Of a stretch of 64,000 nucleotides of DNA, positions 7,974 to 16,911 are shown piece by piece. The number at the start of each line of letters is the position of its first letter. Position 1 is the stretch's first letter. The stretch comes from Flavobacteriaceae bacterium UBA3611 (GTDB lineage: Bacteria > Bacteroidota > Bacteroidia > Flavobacteriales > Flavobacteriaceae): positions 285,999 to 349,998 of the forward strand of contig DFLU01000012.1 in the NCBI GenBank assembly GCA_002375495.1. The letters are read 5' to 3'. The notes under the pieces were generated by a model. The model ran no database searches, had not been told where the DNA came from, and saw nothing but the letters and a program-made list of their open reading frames with translations. The translations under genes and the position numbers were made by a program.

Positions 7974-9173
7974 CTATTGGCTAATCACCCCTAAATTCAA
8001 ACCTACTTTGGTAAATGCAGCAATAGCCTTATCTAGATGTGCTTTGGTGTGCGCAGCAGATAATTGAACCCGTATTCTTGCCTTACCTTTAGGTACTACA
8101 GGATAGAAAAATCCGATGACATAAATTCCTTCTTTCAGCAATAAATCTGCCATCTCTTGCGACAATTTCGCATCGTACAACATCACAGGAACGATGGCCG
8201 AATCGCCATCTATAATATCGAAACCTGCCGACTTCATTTCCTTTTTGAAATAGTTTGTATTGGCTTCAAGTTTATCGCGCAATGTGGTATCATTCGATAA
8301 CATTTCAAATACCTTAATAGAAGCGCCTACTAGTGCAGGAGCTAATGAATTTGAAAACAAATACGGCCGTGAACGTTGGCGAAGCATTTCAATAATTTCT
8401 TTTTTTCCGGTGGTATATCCTCCCATAGCACCGCCCATTGCCTTTCCTAAGGTACCGGTGATGATATCTATTCTGCCCATTACCCCTTTTTCTTCTAGAG
8501 TTCCGCGTCCTGTTTCACCTATAAACCCTGTTGCGTGGCACTCGTCTATCATGACCAACGCATCGTACTTGTCGGCTAAATCGCAAATGGCGTCTAAAGG
8601 TGCAACAATTCCGTCCATAGAAAACACACCGTCGGTTACAATAATTTTAAATCGGGCGCCATTTTCATTTGCAGCAATAAGCTGTTTTTCTAGGTCTTCC
8701 ATATTGCTATTTTCATAGCGGTAGCGTGCTGCCTTGCACAAGCGAACGCCATCAATAATAGACGCATGGTTCAGCGAGTCTGAAATGATAGCATCTTCGG
8801 CAGATAGTAACGGTTCAAAAACACCTCCGTTAGCATCAAATGCCGCGGCATATAAAATGGTGTCTTCAGTTTGGTAGTATTCAGCGATTTTGGCCTCCAA
8901 GGTTTTGTGTATGTCTTGTGTTCCGCAGATAAAACGGACTGATGACATGCCAAATCCGTGGGTGTCCATCGTATCTTTAGCCGCCTGGATTACTTCTTTA
9001 TTTGAAGAAAGCCCTAAATAATTATTAGCGCAAAAATTTATTACTTCTTCTCCTGTCGAAATTTTTATAACAGCATCTTGTGGAGATGTGATAATGCGTT
9101 CTTTTTTAAACAGACCGTTGTCTTTTATCTGTTGGAGTTCTTCTTGTAAATGTTCTTTTATTTTTCCGTACAT
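7974..9173 (-). CDS. kbl: Glycine C-acetyltransferase (2-amino-3-ketobutyrate CoA ligase)
   Basis: 399 residues, the standard length. A PLP-dependent alpha-oxoamine synthase that converts 2-amino-3-ketobutyrate and CoA into glycine and acetyl-CoA in threonine breakdown. Visible motifs: FCANNYLGLSSNKEV near the N-terminus, SDSLNHASIIDGVRL, the PLP aspartate in MIDECHATG, and the Schiff-base lysine K244 in ITGTLGKAMGGAMGG. It lies 28 bp downstream of the AddA-like gene and is probably co-transcribed with it. A threonine dehydrogenase partner is not in the window. Confidence 0.93.
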   Translation of the reverse strand: MYGKIKEHLQEELQQIKDNGLFKKERIITSPQDAVIKISTGEEVINFCANNYLGLSSNKEVIQAAKDTMDTHGFGMSSVRFICGTQDIHKTLEAKIAEYYQTEDTILYAAAFDANGGVFEPLLSAEDAIISDSLNHASIIDGVRLCKAARYRYENSNMEDLEKQLIAANENGARFKIIVTDGVFSMDGIVAPLDAICDLADKYDALVMIDECHATGFIGETGRGTLEEKGVMGRIDIITGTLGKAMGGAMGGYTTGKKEIIEMLRQRSRPYLFSNSLAPALVGASIKVFEMLSNDTTLRDKLEANTNYFKKEMKSAGFDIIDGDSAIVPVMLYDAKLSQEMADLLLKEGIYVIGFFYPVVPKGKARIRVQLSAAHTKAHLDKAIAAFTKVGLNLGVISQ

Positions 9174-9201
9174 CGAAAGTTGCTTTTTAGAGTGTTCAAA
9201 T

Positions 9202-12200
9202 TTAAATTTTATTTACTGAAATCTCGTCGCCATTGCTATAAATTAGAAATTTATCCAGTACCTCAAATCCCATCCCGACAAGTGTTTCAGCATACAGGTT
9301 TACTTGTATTTGGTGTGTTTCGTTGGGTGTCCCCGTTTTATAGTCGGTAATAGATACCTTTTGATTGTCAAAAAAATTGAGGCGATCGGGCCGCAAGAGT
9401 TGTTGTTTTGAGGTAACGATGTCCCGTTCGTTAAATATAGTGTCGTACTCCAATTGGTTTGAGAACAAGTGTTCAATTTCTGGGTGAGCTACAATTTTCT
9501 GAAGCACCCGCTCTAGACGTTCTAGCGTTTTCTCTGGGTACAGCTTTTGCTCACGGTATTTTTCTATGACCATTGTGATGTTATCTTTGGTGCGTATACG
9601 TTCCATGGTGTCGTGGAGCAAATTCCCGATGTTTATGGCTACTTCGGCTTTAGTTTGCCAAAGAGAAGCTTCTGCACTGGCCACCACAAGCTGGTGTGCT
9701 TCTGGGGTAGATGAAATGTATTTTGGTGCCACGGTTTGGTTCACTGGCTTTTCTTTTTCTTCGGAAGGTAGGTTCGCAGTTTTTTCTGCACTTCCGAAGG
9801 AATACACCATTTGGTCTGGGTTCCACAAACCTTGCTGTGAGAGATACCCAATGAGCAATTGATTGAAATCGTCCGGATTTTCTAGTTTTAATTTTGATGG
9901 AACTTCCGAAAAAACATACAATTGTTCTATGGCACGGGTAAGGGTTACGTACAATAGATTGATGTTGTCGAGCTCTAAGGTATTTCGGCGCTCTATAAAT
10001 AATTGTTCTCCGTGGGGACCGTAATTTTCAACCTCACTGTTAAAATTAATGAGTGCTTCGTCAAATAGTTTATCATCTATCGGAAACCAGGCTTTGGCCT
10101 GTTGTTCTGCGTAGAGTTTTGTATTGGCGTACGGATAAATCACCACGGGAAATTCTAGACCTTTACTTTTATGAATGGTCATTACAGTGACGGCATTTTG
10201 CTGGTTGTTGGCAGGCACACTCGCACTGGCTTTTTTTGTTTCCCAAAATTCTAGAAAATTCAATTTTCCCGCTTCGGGCCTACTTTCAAAATCGAGTACA
10301 AGATCCATAAAGGCAAATAAATAGGCATCTGCCACTCGGTTTAACTCAAAATGGTTTATCATATATTCACAAGCTTGATACAATGATTTTTCAGAAATCG
10401 AGGTAATGTCTATAGAGATTCCGTAGGTTTCGAGTTTAGAAGCGAAAGCGTCTCCCCGCGAAGTGAGACAATCTTTGAGAAATTCATGCTTGGCAGTTTC
10501 TATGTTGAAATGATCGTGTAAAAACGTTAGCAAGCCTACTTTAGCGACTTCATTTTCTGGAAACAAGGAGACGGTGAGGCCTGCTATCAAACAATGAATT
10601 AAGGGTGAAAAATCGAGTAGTAATGTTTCCGAAGACACCACGTCTATTTCGTTGGTGATAAGATAGGTGCTAAGTGCGATACCATCTTTTTTGGTACGTG
10701 TTAAGATGCAAATATCGTTCGGCTGGTAGTTGGTCTTGGTTAGATTCGAAATGGTCTCCAAAACCCGTTCGGCATACAATAAATGGCTCTCTTCTTTATT
10801 TTCAGGATTGATAAATTCAACCTGAACAAAACCTTCACTTTTTGAAGTGGTTTTTTGCTGGTTTCCTATGGCGTATAAATGTTCATGAACCGAATCTCCA
10901 AAATGGTCTGAAACGTAGCTAAAGAAGGCGTTGTTGAAATCGATAATTGTTTCGCAGCTACGCCAATTTGTTTCAAGATTCTCGATGGTTAGCTCCGGAT
11001 TCGAAAACGGATTGGTGCCACTGTACAATTCCATGAATTGTTCTGGGAGTCCGCCCCGCCAACGATAAATAGCCTGTTTCGCATCGCCAACGAGTAGGAC
11101 ACTTCCCGAAGTTCCGTCCTGCTCTTGTGAAACAGCATTGTCTACCAGCGGAACCAAGTTTTGCCACTGTAGTAGCGAAGTGTCTTGAAATTCGTCAATA
11201 AAAAAATGCCGGTACCGGTCGCCGAGGCGCTCATAAATAAAGGGCGCTGGTTGGTCTTTTATCTCTTCGTGAATGAGGGCGTTAAATTCTGAAATCGGTA
11301 AAATATTCTGTTGCTCTTTCAGCAGTTCTATTTCTTGTTGCACCAAGTTAATAACTGAAAGCGGGGTAAGGTTTTTTAGAATATTGTCGTACATCCAAAT
11401 GGTGGCAACCAAACGTTTCGTTTCTGAAAAAACAGCAATAAAATCTTGGGTTAAGGCGTCTATGGTACTCGCTATAAAATCGGTAGTCTTCGTTTTTGGG
11501 TACATAGGTTTATCACCCATGGTTTCTTGCCAAGCTGCGCCATACGAAACCGCTAGATTTTCTTCTGCCAATTTTTCTAAGTAGTTTGGAAAATAGGCTC
11601 GGCTGCCTCCGTTAAAATCTGTTTTTTCAAGACCGGCCTCCGCAATGGTTTGTAAAGTTTGCTGCGCCAATGTTTTTAATGCTGAAAGCGTCACTGATCT
11701 TTTTTTGTTGAGGGTCGATTTAAACTGCTGGAAATCCTGAAGGGATCGACCTTTCAGTTTTTTTAGATGTTCTGCATCGGTTTCGTTCAGCAATAAAGCG
11801 GCTGTATTCGATATGTCGTAAGAAATATCCCAAGACTTATCCTCATCTGTTTTTTGCAACGCAAATTGAACAAGCACCTTGGTGATTTCATCGTCCTCAC
11901 CTGCTTTGGCAACTAGATTATCGACAGCTTCTGAAATGAGCTGCGGAACGTCGAGGCTCACTTCAAAATGGGCGGGCAATTTTAAATCACGCGCAAAGGT
12001 TCGAATAAGGCGATGATTAAAATGGTCTATGGTTTCAACACTTAACTGGGCGTAGTTATAAAGGAGGTGCTTGAGCGATTTTTTAGCGTTGGCATGCAAC
12101 TTTTTTATCGGAATTTCAGTTTCTCTCGCAATGTTTTGTAACATTATAGGTGGCGATGCTAAGCTCTTTTCATCTGCAAAGGAGACCAATGTAGTAATGA

Positions 12201-12375
12201 TTCGCTCTTTCATTTCGGCAACAGCCTTATTGGTAAAGGTGATGGCCAAATAACTCTTATAACTATCAGGATGGGGTGCGCTTAACAACTTTTTTAGGAA
12301 GCGTTTCACCAGGGTAAATGTTTTTCCACTTCCGGCTGATGCATTATAAATGGTGATAGGTGCTTCTGTTTTCAC
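9202..12375 (-). CDS. AddA-like UvrD-family helicase-nuclease
   Basis: 1057 residues starting at a GTG codon (12375); in-frame TAA lies four codons upstream, and no ATG is available earlier. Superfamily 1A helicase motifs: Walker A NASAGSGKT (residues 11-19), ITFTNKAVAEMKERI, DEFQDT (D394), LLVGDAKQAIYRWRGG, TIHKSKGLEFPVV and the arginine finger region LLYVTLTRA. The C-terminus carries a RecB-type nuclease with LLHDTME (His), LRPDRL (Asp) and ITDYKTG (D1011), so both helicase and nuclease look intact. Likely the AddA partner of the protein at 3654-6377 in recombinational repair. Confidence 0.9.
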   Translation of the reverse strand: MKTEAPITIYNASAGSGKTFTLVKRFLKKLLSAPHPDSYKSYLAITFTNKAVAEMKERIITTLVSFADEKSLASPPIMLQNIARETEIPIKKLHANAKKSLKHLLYNYAQLSVETIDHFNHRLIRTFARDLKLPAHFEVSLDVPQLISEAVDNLVAKAGEDDEITKVLVQFALQKTDEDKSWDISYDISNTAALLLNETDAEHLKKLKGRSLQDFQQFKSTLNKKRSVTLSALKTLAQQTLQTIAEAGLEKTDFNGGSRAYFPNYLEKLAEENLAVSYGAAWQETMGDKPMYPKTKTTDFIASTIDALTQDFIAVFSETKRLVATIWMYDNILKNLTPLSVINLVQQEIELLKEQQNILPISEFNALIHEEIKDQPAPFIYERLGDRYRHFFIDEFQDTSLLQWQNLVPLVDNAVSQEQDGTSGSVLLVGDAKQAIYRWRGGLPEQFMELYSGTNPFSNPELTIENLETNWRSCETIIDFNNAFFSYVSDHFGDSVHEHLYAIGNQQKTTSKSEGFVQVEFINPENKEESHLLYAERVLETISNLTKTNYQPNDICILTRTKKDGIALSTYLITNEIDVVSSETLLLDFSPLIHCLIAGLTVSLFPENEVAKVGLLTFLHDHFNIETAKHEFLKDCLTSRGDAFASKLETYGISIDITSISEKSLYQACEYMINHFELNRVADAYLFAFMDLVLDFESRPEAGKLNFLEFWETKKASASVPANNQQNAVTVMTIHKSKGLEFPVVIYPYANTKLYAEQQAKAWFPIDDKLFDEALINFNSEVENYGPHGEQLFIERRNTLELDNINLLYVTLTRAIEQLYVFSEVPSKLKLENPDDFNQLLIGYLSQQGLWNPDQMVYSFGSAEKTANLPSEEKEKPVNQTVAPKYISSTPEAHQLVVASAEASLWQTKAEVAINIGNLLHDTMERIRTKDNITMVIEKYREQKLYPEKTLERLERVLQKIVAHPEIEHLFSNQLEYDTIFNERDIVTSKQQLLRPDRLNFFDNQKVSITDYKTGTPNETHQIQVNLYAETLVGMGFEVLDKFLIYSNGDEISVNKI

Positions 12376-12536
12376 GAGTATTTTTTATAAAAATACAATT
12401 TTTAATGGCGAAACTAGAAGTATTTGTTCTGTCTATACATGCATAAAAATCTTATAAGTTCTATAACATTATTTAGACCTTGTTATATGTACCTTTATAG
12501 CTCAAAATAAGAACCATAACAAAAAAAACAATAATT

Positions 12537-13145
12537 ATGTCATTCGAATTACCAAAATTAAAATATGCCCACGATGCGTTGGCTCCTAGTATTGATGAAC
12601 AAACCATGAAAATTCACCACGGGAAGCACCATCAGGGATATACAAATAAATTGAACGATGCCATAAAAGGCACCGACATGGAAGGAAAGACCATCGAGAA
12701 CATTTTGATGAATCTTGATATGGAAAATAAAGCAGTTCGCAATAACGGCGGTGGATTTTACAACCATAGTCTTTTTTGGGAGGTAATGTCTCCTAATGGC
12801 GGTGGTGAACCTTCTGGCGACTTACAAAGTGCAATTAACAGTGCGTATGGAAGCTTTGCAGATTTTAAAGAGAAGTTTTCAGAAGCAGCAAAAGGACAAT
12901 TCGGTTCTGGCTGGGCTTGGCTTTGCGTTCATGACGGCGGAAAAGTTGAAGTTTGCAGTACCCCTAATCAAGATAACCCACTAATGCCAGGAATTGGTTG
13001 TGGCGGAACACCTATTTTAGGTCTTGATGTTTGGGAGCATGCGTATTATTTGAACTATCAGAACAGACGTCCTGATTATGTAGAAGCATTTTTCAATGTA
13101 ATCGATTGGGATGAAGTTTCGAAGCGTTATGCTGAAAATAAATAG
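12537..13145 (+). CDS. Superoxide dismutase, Mn/Fe family
   Basis: 202 residues, standard size. Converts superoxide to oxygen and hydrogen peroxide. Metal ligands are His27 (KIHHGKHH), His77 (NHSLFW), Asp164 and His168 (LDVWEHAYY). The second-shell residue is Gln145 in STPNQDNP with glycine at the N-terminal counterpart (GGGFYNHS), the arrangement of manganese enzymes, though cambialistic use is possible. There is no signal peptide, so it is cytoplasmic. A strong terminator follows at once. The neighbourhood of metal uptake genes further along is suggestive only. Confidence 0.95.
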   Translation: MSFELPKLKYAHDALAPSIDEQTMKIHHGKHHQGYTNKLNDAIKGTDMEGKTIENILMNLDMENKAVRNNGGGFYNHSLFWEVMSPNGGGEPSGDLQSAINSAYGSFADFKEKFSEAAKGQFGSGWAWLCVHDGGKVEVCSTPNQDNPLMPGIGCGGTPILGLDVWEHAYYLNYQNRRPDYVEAFFNVIDWDEVSKRYAENK

Positions 13146-13163
13146 AAGAATTCTGTAAAAAAT

Positions 13164-13195
13164 AAAAAAAGCCGCTCGACTGAGCGGCTTTTTTT
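13164..13195 (+). terminator. Terminator after superoxide dismutase
   Basis: AAAAAAA-GCCGCTC-GACT-GAGCGGC-TTTTTTT: perfect 7-bp stem flanked by A and T runs, so it can work on both strands. Confidence 0.92.
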
Positions 13196-13238
13196 ATGAG
13201 CTGCGCCAAAGGTGCTTGCGCTCTTTGTGGCATTTTGC

Positions 13239-13290
13239 TCACTGAGCTCCAGCCTCGCTTGAAGCGATTCAAGGCAGGTGTCGAAGTGCG
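13239..13290 (+). repeat. GAGCT/TGTCGAAG element, long form (copy 1)
   Basis: TCACTGAGCT, then a 30-nt palindromic segment (CCAGCC...GGCAGG around CTTGAAGCGATTCAAG), then TGTCGAAGTGCG. Compare the short form at 13574, which has the same flanks without the 30-nt segment. Confidence 0.75.
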
Positions 13291-13408
13291 GCATCCCCTT
13301 CGATTTGGTTCATAGGAGTCTCGACCCATTGGGGGCGAAAAAAAGGGCGAACAAGCTTAATAGAGGAAACGTAAGGCCTCGCTGCAGACGATTTGGCTAT
13401 TGGTTTTT

Positions 13409-14060
13409 GCAGGTACGACAAGAATACGTTCTGAGTGAAAGAAACGCCTTTTCGGGATGGTATTCAGTTTCTCAAGAGACATACCATGTTATAAGACTTT
13501 AAAAACGGCTCATATCGTCCAGAGGGAAAAAACGCCTCGCTGCCACCTCTATCGCTATGGGCCGCTTTTTTGGTCACTGAGCTTGTCGAAGTGCGCCACC
13601 CCGTTCGATTTGGTCATTGGTTTATGCAGGTACGACAACAATACGTTCTGAGTGAAAGAAACGCCTCTTCGGGATGGTATTCAGTTTCTCAAGATATATA
13701 CCATGTAATAAGACTTTAAAAACGGCTCATATCGTCCAGAGGGAAAAAACGCCTCGCTGCCACCGCTATCGCTATGGGCCGCTCGCCACCCCCTTCGATT
13801 TGGTTATTGGTATATGCAGGTACGACAACAATACGTTCTGAGTGAAAGAAACGCCTCTTCGGGATGGTATTCAGTTTCTCAAGAGACATTCCATGTAATA
13901 AGACATTAAAAACGGCTCATATCATCCAGAGGAAAAAAAACGCCTCGCTGCAGACGATGTGGCTTGGTTTATACAGGCACGGCAGCAATGCGTTCTGAGA
14001 GAAACAAACGCCTCGCTGCCACCGCTATCGCTATGGGCCGCTCGACACCCCGTTCGATTT
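13409..14060 (+). repeat. Tandem array of about 157-217-bp units
   Basis: Units start at 13409, 13626, 13816 and (degenerate) 13973, each with GCAGGTACGACAA-AATACG, then GGGATGGTATTCAGTTTCTC, then AAAACGGCTCATATCGTCCA. Lengths 217, 190 and 157 bp differ mainly because the tail with the TCACTGAGCT element is present only in the first unit and is truncated later. Not a CRISPR: repeat and spacer sizes do not fit. Confidence 0.85.
13574..13600 (+). repeat. GAGCT/TGTCGAAG element, short form (copy 2)
   Basis: TCACTGAGCTTGTCGAAGTG followed by CGCCACCCC: the flanks of the long form joined without the 30-nt palindrome. Confidence 0.7.
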
Positions 14061-14064
14061 GGTC

Positions 14065-14156
14065 CATAAAAAAAGGTGAACATCTGTTCACCTTTTTTTG
14101 CCCCAAATCTACCATGAACTTAACCTACTTATGCTATGGTATAATTCAAATATATA
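14065..14156 (+). repeat. Terminator-bearing direct repeat, copy 1
   Basis: Starts CATAAAAAAAAGGTGAAC; contains a perfect hairpin GGTGAAC-ATCT-GTTCACC flanked by A and T runs (about 14075-14098), then CCCCAAATCTACCATGAAC and TTATGCTATGGTA. The same 90-bp block recurs at 14784-14873. Confidence 0.85.
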
Positions 14157-14588
14157 AGATTCTATTTGTACGAATCTCAACTTTTAGACTAAAAGTAGGA
14201 TTATTCGTTAAAGTGCTGATTATTTACGTTATCTGAGTAAAAATGTGCAAATGAAGGGCTATTCTGACGGAAAAATGGGCTATCTCCAATTTAGAAATCA
14301 CATCGATCGCTGCTCCAGTGGAATTATAAATATGGAACAAATAGTATTCTGCACAAAAAGAAGTCTCTCACTTTCGGGGTTTATAAGTAGAAGGATGCAA
14401 GTCTTGAAACGACCTACTATCGTCAGCGCTATGGTTTGTTTGACGGCGCGACAAGAAAACGTTCTAAGAAGATGAAACGCCTCGCCACAGACAATTTGGC
14501 TTCTGGTTTTTGCAGGCACGCCAACAATACGTTCTGAGTGAAAGAAACGCCTCGCTGCCACCGCTAACGCTATGTGCTGCTTTTTTGG

Positions 14589-14645
14589 TCACTGAGCTCC
14601 CGCCTCGCTTGAAGCGATTCAAGGCGGGTGTCGAAGTGCGCCACC
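14589..14645 (+). repeat. GAGCT/TGTCGAAG element, long form (copy 3)
   Basis: GAGCT, then 30 nt CCCGCC...GGCGGG with inner CTTGAA/TTCAAG arms, then TGTCGAAGTGCGCCACCCC. Confidence 0.75.
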
Positions 14646-14741
14646 CCGTTGAGATTGGGGAATAAAAAAAAGGTAAACAAGTGTTCTTGAGAGAGTGAAA
14701 CGCCTCGCTGCCACCGCTTACGCTATGGGCAGCTTTTTTGG

Positions 14742-14770
14742 TCACTGAGCTTGTCGAAGTGCGCCACCCC
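14742..14770 (+). repeat. GAGCT/TGTCGAAG element, short form (copy 4)
   Basis: TCACTGAGCTTGTCGAAGTG then CGCCACCCC; lacks the 30-nt palindrome seen in copies 1 and 3. Confidence 0.7.
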
Positions 14771-14783
14771 GTTGAGTTTGGGG

Positions 14784-14873
14784 CATAAAAAAAAGGTAAA
14801 CAAGTGTTCACCTTTTTTGCCCCAAATCTACCATGAACTTAACCTACTTATGCTATGGTATGGTTCAAATATA
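14784..14873 (+). repeat. Terminator-bearing direct repeat, copy 2
   Basis: Second copy of 14065-14156. Its hairpin GGTAAAC-AAGT-GTTCACC has one A-C mismatch that is absent from copy 1. It is the copy next to purF. Confidence 0.85.
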
Positions 14874-14918
14874 GATTATATTTCGTTATGGGTTATAAGT
14901 GTTTTCCTACTTTTAGAT

Positions 14919-14951
14919 AAAAGGGTGTTTTATTCGGTGAAAAACCCTTTT
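14919..14951 (-). terminator. Possible terminator after purF
   Basis: AAAAGGGT (14919-14926) and ACCCTTTT (14944-14951) form an 8-bp stem with a 17-nt loop 18 bp after the purF stop; the 3' side on the minus strand is T-rich. Confidence 0.55.
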
Positions 14952-14968
14952 ACATCAAATTTTAACAT

Positions 14969-16867
14969 TTAATAGGCGCGTTCTGGGTTGCCTTCGAAGA
15001 AATTTATATACGCTTTGTTTACCACACGGTTTCCTCCTGAGGTTGGATAATTTCCCGTAAAGTACCAGTCACCCAAGTTTTTAGGACAGGCTTTATGTAG
15101 GTCTTCTACCGATTGGAAAATCAATTTTACCTTGGCGTTGATGTTTTCTTCGGAAATGATCTCTGCAATCTTATCTGAAATCTCCTCGTCGGTAAATGGC
15201 GCATAGAGATCCTTTACGTGATTTACAACATCACTATCGTTTAGTTGCAGCTGTTTTTTGCACTTTTCATAAATTTCTTCAATTACTGAAGCCGTGCCAC
15301 GCTCTTTATGCAACTCTAAAGCCGCATTAAATGCCACCAAATGTTCAAGTCGTGCCATATCGATTCCATAACAATCTGGATATCGTATTTGCGGTGCAGA
15401 AGACACCACCACGATTTGCTTAGGTTGCAGTCGGTCCAGCATTTTTAAGATGCTCTTTTTTAAGGTAGTACCACGTACAATACTATCATCAATGATCACC
15501 AAATTGTCGTTGGGCTTTACAACCCCATAGGTTACATCGTACACATGTGCCACCAAATCGTCTCGAGAACTGTCGTCTGTAATAAAGGTGCGCAATTTCA
15601 CATCTTTAATGGCGATTTTTTCGGTACGGATTTTATGCGATTGGATTTCAAGAAGACGCGCTTCGGTAAGGTTTTCAGCTTCTTTTAGTATCGCTTCATT
15701 TTTTTGTTTGTTCAGCTCATTTTGTGCTGCGTCTAGCATTCCGTAGAAGGAAGTTTCAGCTGTATTCGGAATAAAAGAAAAAACCGTATTCTCGGTGTCG
15801 TAATCGATATTCTCCAAAACCTTCGGCATAATCAATCTCCCTAATTCTTTTCGCTCTTGGTATATTTCAGCATCGCTTCCACGGGAAAAATAGATACGCT
15901 CAAATGAACAGGACTTACGCTCTAAAGGAGCTAAAATTTCCGAAGTACTCATAGAACCATCTTTTTTCATGAGCAATGCATGTCCGGGTTCTATTTCCTG
16001 TACACGTTCAAACGGTACGTTAAAAACGGTCTGTATAACGGGTCGTTCTGAAGCAACCACGATCACTTCATCATCTTGATAATAATACGCGGGGCGAATT
16101 CCGGCGGGGTCTCTAAGAACAAAGGCATCACCATGGCCCAACAATCCCGCCATGGCATATCCACCGTCCCAATTTTTGGCAGATTTACGCAATATTTTGG
16201 CAAGATTTAAATTTTCAGCTATATACGGCGACGCTTCAATCTTGCTCATGCCCTTAGCTTTGGCTTTTTTGTAGAGTTTGCGCACGGCATCGTCTAAAAA
16301 ATGGCCAATCTTTTCCATTACCGTAATGGTGTCGGCTTTTTCTTTAGGATGCATTCCCAATTGGATGAGGTTCTCAAACAGTTCGGTGGTATTGGTCATA
16401 TTGAAATTACCTGCAATAATAAGGTTTCGGTGCATCCAATTGTTGGTTCGAAGGAAAGGGTGTACGGTTTCCACGCTATTTCCGCCGAAAGTTCCGTAGC
16501 GCACATGACCCAAGAACAACTCACCTATATAAGGGATATGACGTTTTTGTGCTTCCACATCATCTTTTAAGCCTGGCATGGCTTTAAATTCTTCGTTGAT
16601 ACGGGCATTTATTTGCCCAAAGATATCCTGTATGGGCTGTGCTTGGTTAGAACGAATTCGGCTGATGTATCGGTCGCCAGGTTTTACGTCTAGTTTGATA
16701 CTGGCAAAACCTGCACCATCTTGCCCACGGTTGTGCTGTTTCTCCATCATGAGATACATTTTGTTCACTCCGTAAAAGGCAGTTCCGTACTTTTCTTTGT
16801 AGTACGAAAGGGGTTTTAGGAGCCGTACTAGGGCAATTCCACATTCGTGTTTTAGTGCGTCGCTCAT
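14969..16867 (-). CDS. purF: Amidophosphoribosyltransferase
   Basis: 632 residues; catalyses the first step of purine synthesis, PRPP plus glutamine to 5-phosphoribosylamine. The start MSDALKHE is a short propeptide before the catalytic Cys9 in ECGIALVRL, as in PurF enzymes with a processed N-terminal cysteine nucleophile. The glutaminase half shows KQHNRGQDGAG and HVRYGTFGGNS. The PRPP-binding loop is VVIIDDSIVRGTTLKKS. It is about 120 residues longer than the E. coli enzyme, with a C-terminal extension ending in NRVVNKAYINFFEGNPERAY, a form I associate with Bacteroidota. A terminator upstream (16881-16907) separates it from the pfkB-rnh-purN group. Confidence 0.92.
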   Translation of the reverse strand: MSDALKHECGIALVRLLKPLSYYKEKYGTAFYGVNKMYLMMEKQHNRGQDGAGFASIKLDVKPGDRYISRIRSNQAQPIQDIFGQINARINEEFKAMPGLKDDVEAQKRHIPYIGELFLGHVRYGTFGGNSVETVHPFLRTNNWMHRNLIIAGNFNMTNTTELFENLIQLGMHPKEKADTITVMEKIGHFLDDAVRKLYKKAKAKGMSKIEASPYIAENLNLAKILRKSAKNWDGGYAMAGLLGHGDAFVLRDPAGIRPAYYYQDDEVIVVASERPVIQTVFNVPFERVQEIEPGHALLMKKDGSMSTSEILAPLERKSCSFERIYFSRGSDAEIYQERKELGRLIMPKVLENIDYDTENTVFSFIPNTAETSFYGMLDAAQNELNKQKNEAILKEAENLTEARLLEIQSHKIRTEKIAIKDVKLRTFITDDSSRDDLVAHVYDVTYGVVKPNDNLVIIDDSIVRGTTLKKSILKMLDRLQPKQIVVVSSAPQIRYPDCYGIDMARLEHLVAFNAALELHKERGTASVIEEIYEKCKKQLQLNDSDVVNHVKDLYAPFTDEEISDKIAEIISEENINAKVKLIFQSVEDLHKACPKNLGDWYFTGNYPTSGGNRVVNKAYINFFEGNPERAY

Positions 16868-16880
16868 TACTGTGTTCAGT

Positions 16881-16907
16881 CAAAAACGCCCCGAATTTTC
16901 AGGGCGT
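16881..16907 (-). terminator. Terminator after the PfkB-type kinase
   Basis: ACGCCC/GGGCGT stem (16886-16907) with a 10-nt loop; on the minus strand it is followed by TTTTTG. It closes the purN-RNase H-kinase transcript. Confidence 0.8.
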
Positions 16908-16911
16908 GTGG

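Larger units (their letters stand above)
13196..14968. repeat. Repeat-rich non-coding block between sod and purF
   Basis: About 1.8 kb between convergent genes without any plausible protein. It is built from reshuffled copies of a few short modules: AATACGTTCTGAGTGAAAGAAACGCCTC-like segments, GCTGCCACCGCTATCGCTATGGGC-like segments, TCACTGAGCT...TGTCGAAGTGCGCCACCCC elements, and two A/T-flanked terminator hairpins. The open frames inside it are short, have no family likeness and differ between copies of the same repeat. Confidence 0.85.

Noticed and set aside
13409..14060. Tandem repeats as a CRISPR array
   Set aside because: Units are 157-217 bp, differ internally, and show no alternation of short repeats and unique spacers. 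No cas genes are nearby.
13278..14975. Several open frames of 60-115 codons in the repeat block
   Set aside because: They change length and frame between copies of the same repeat, have no family likeness and no regular start context.
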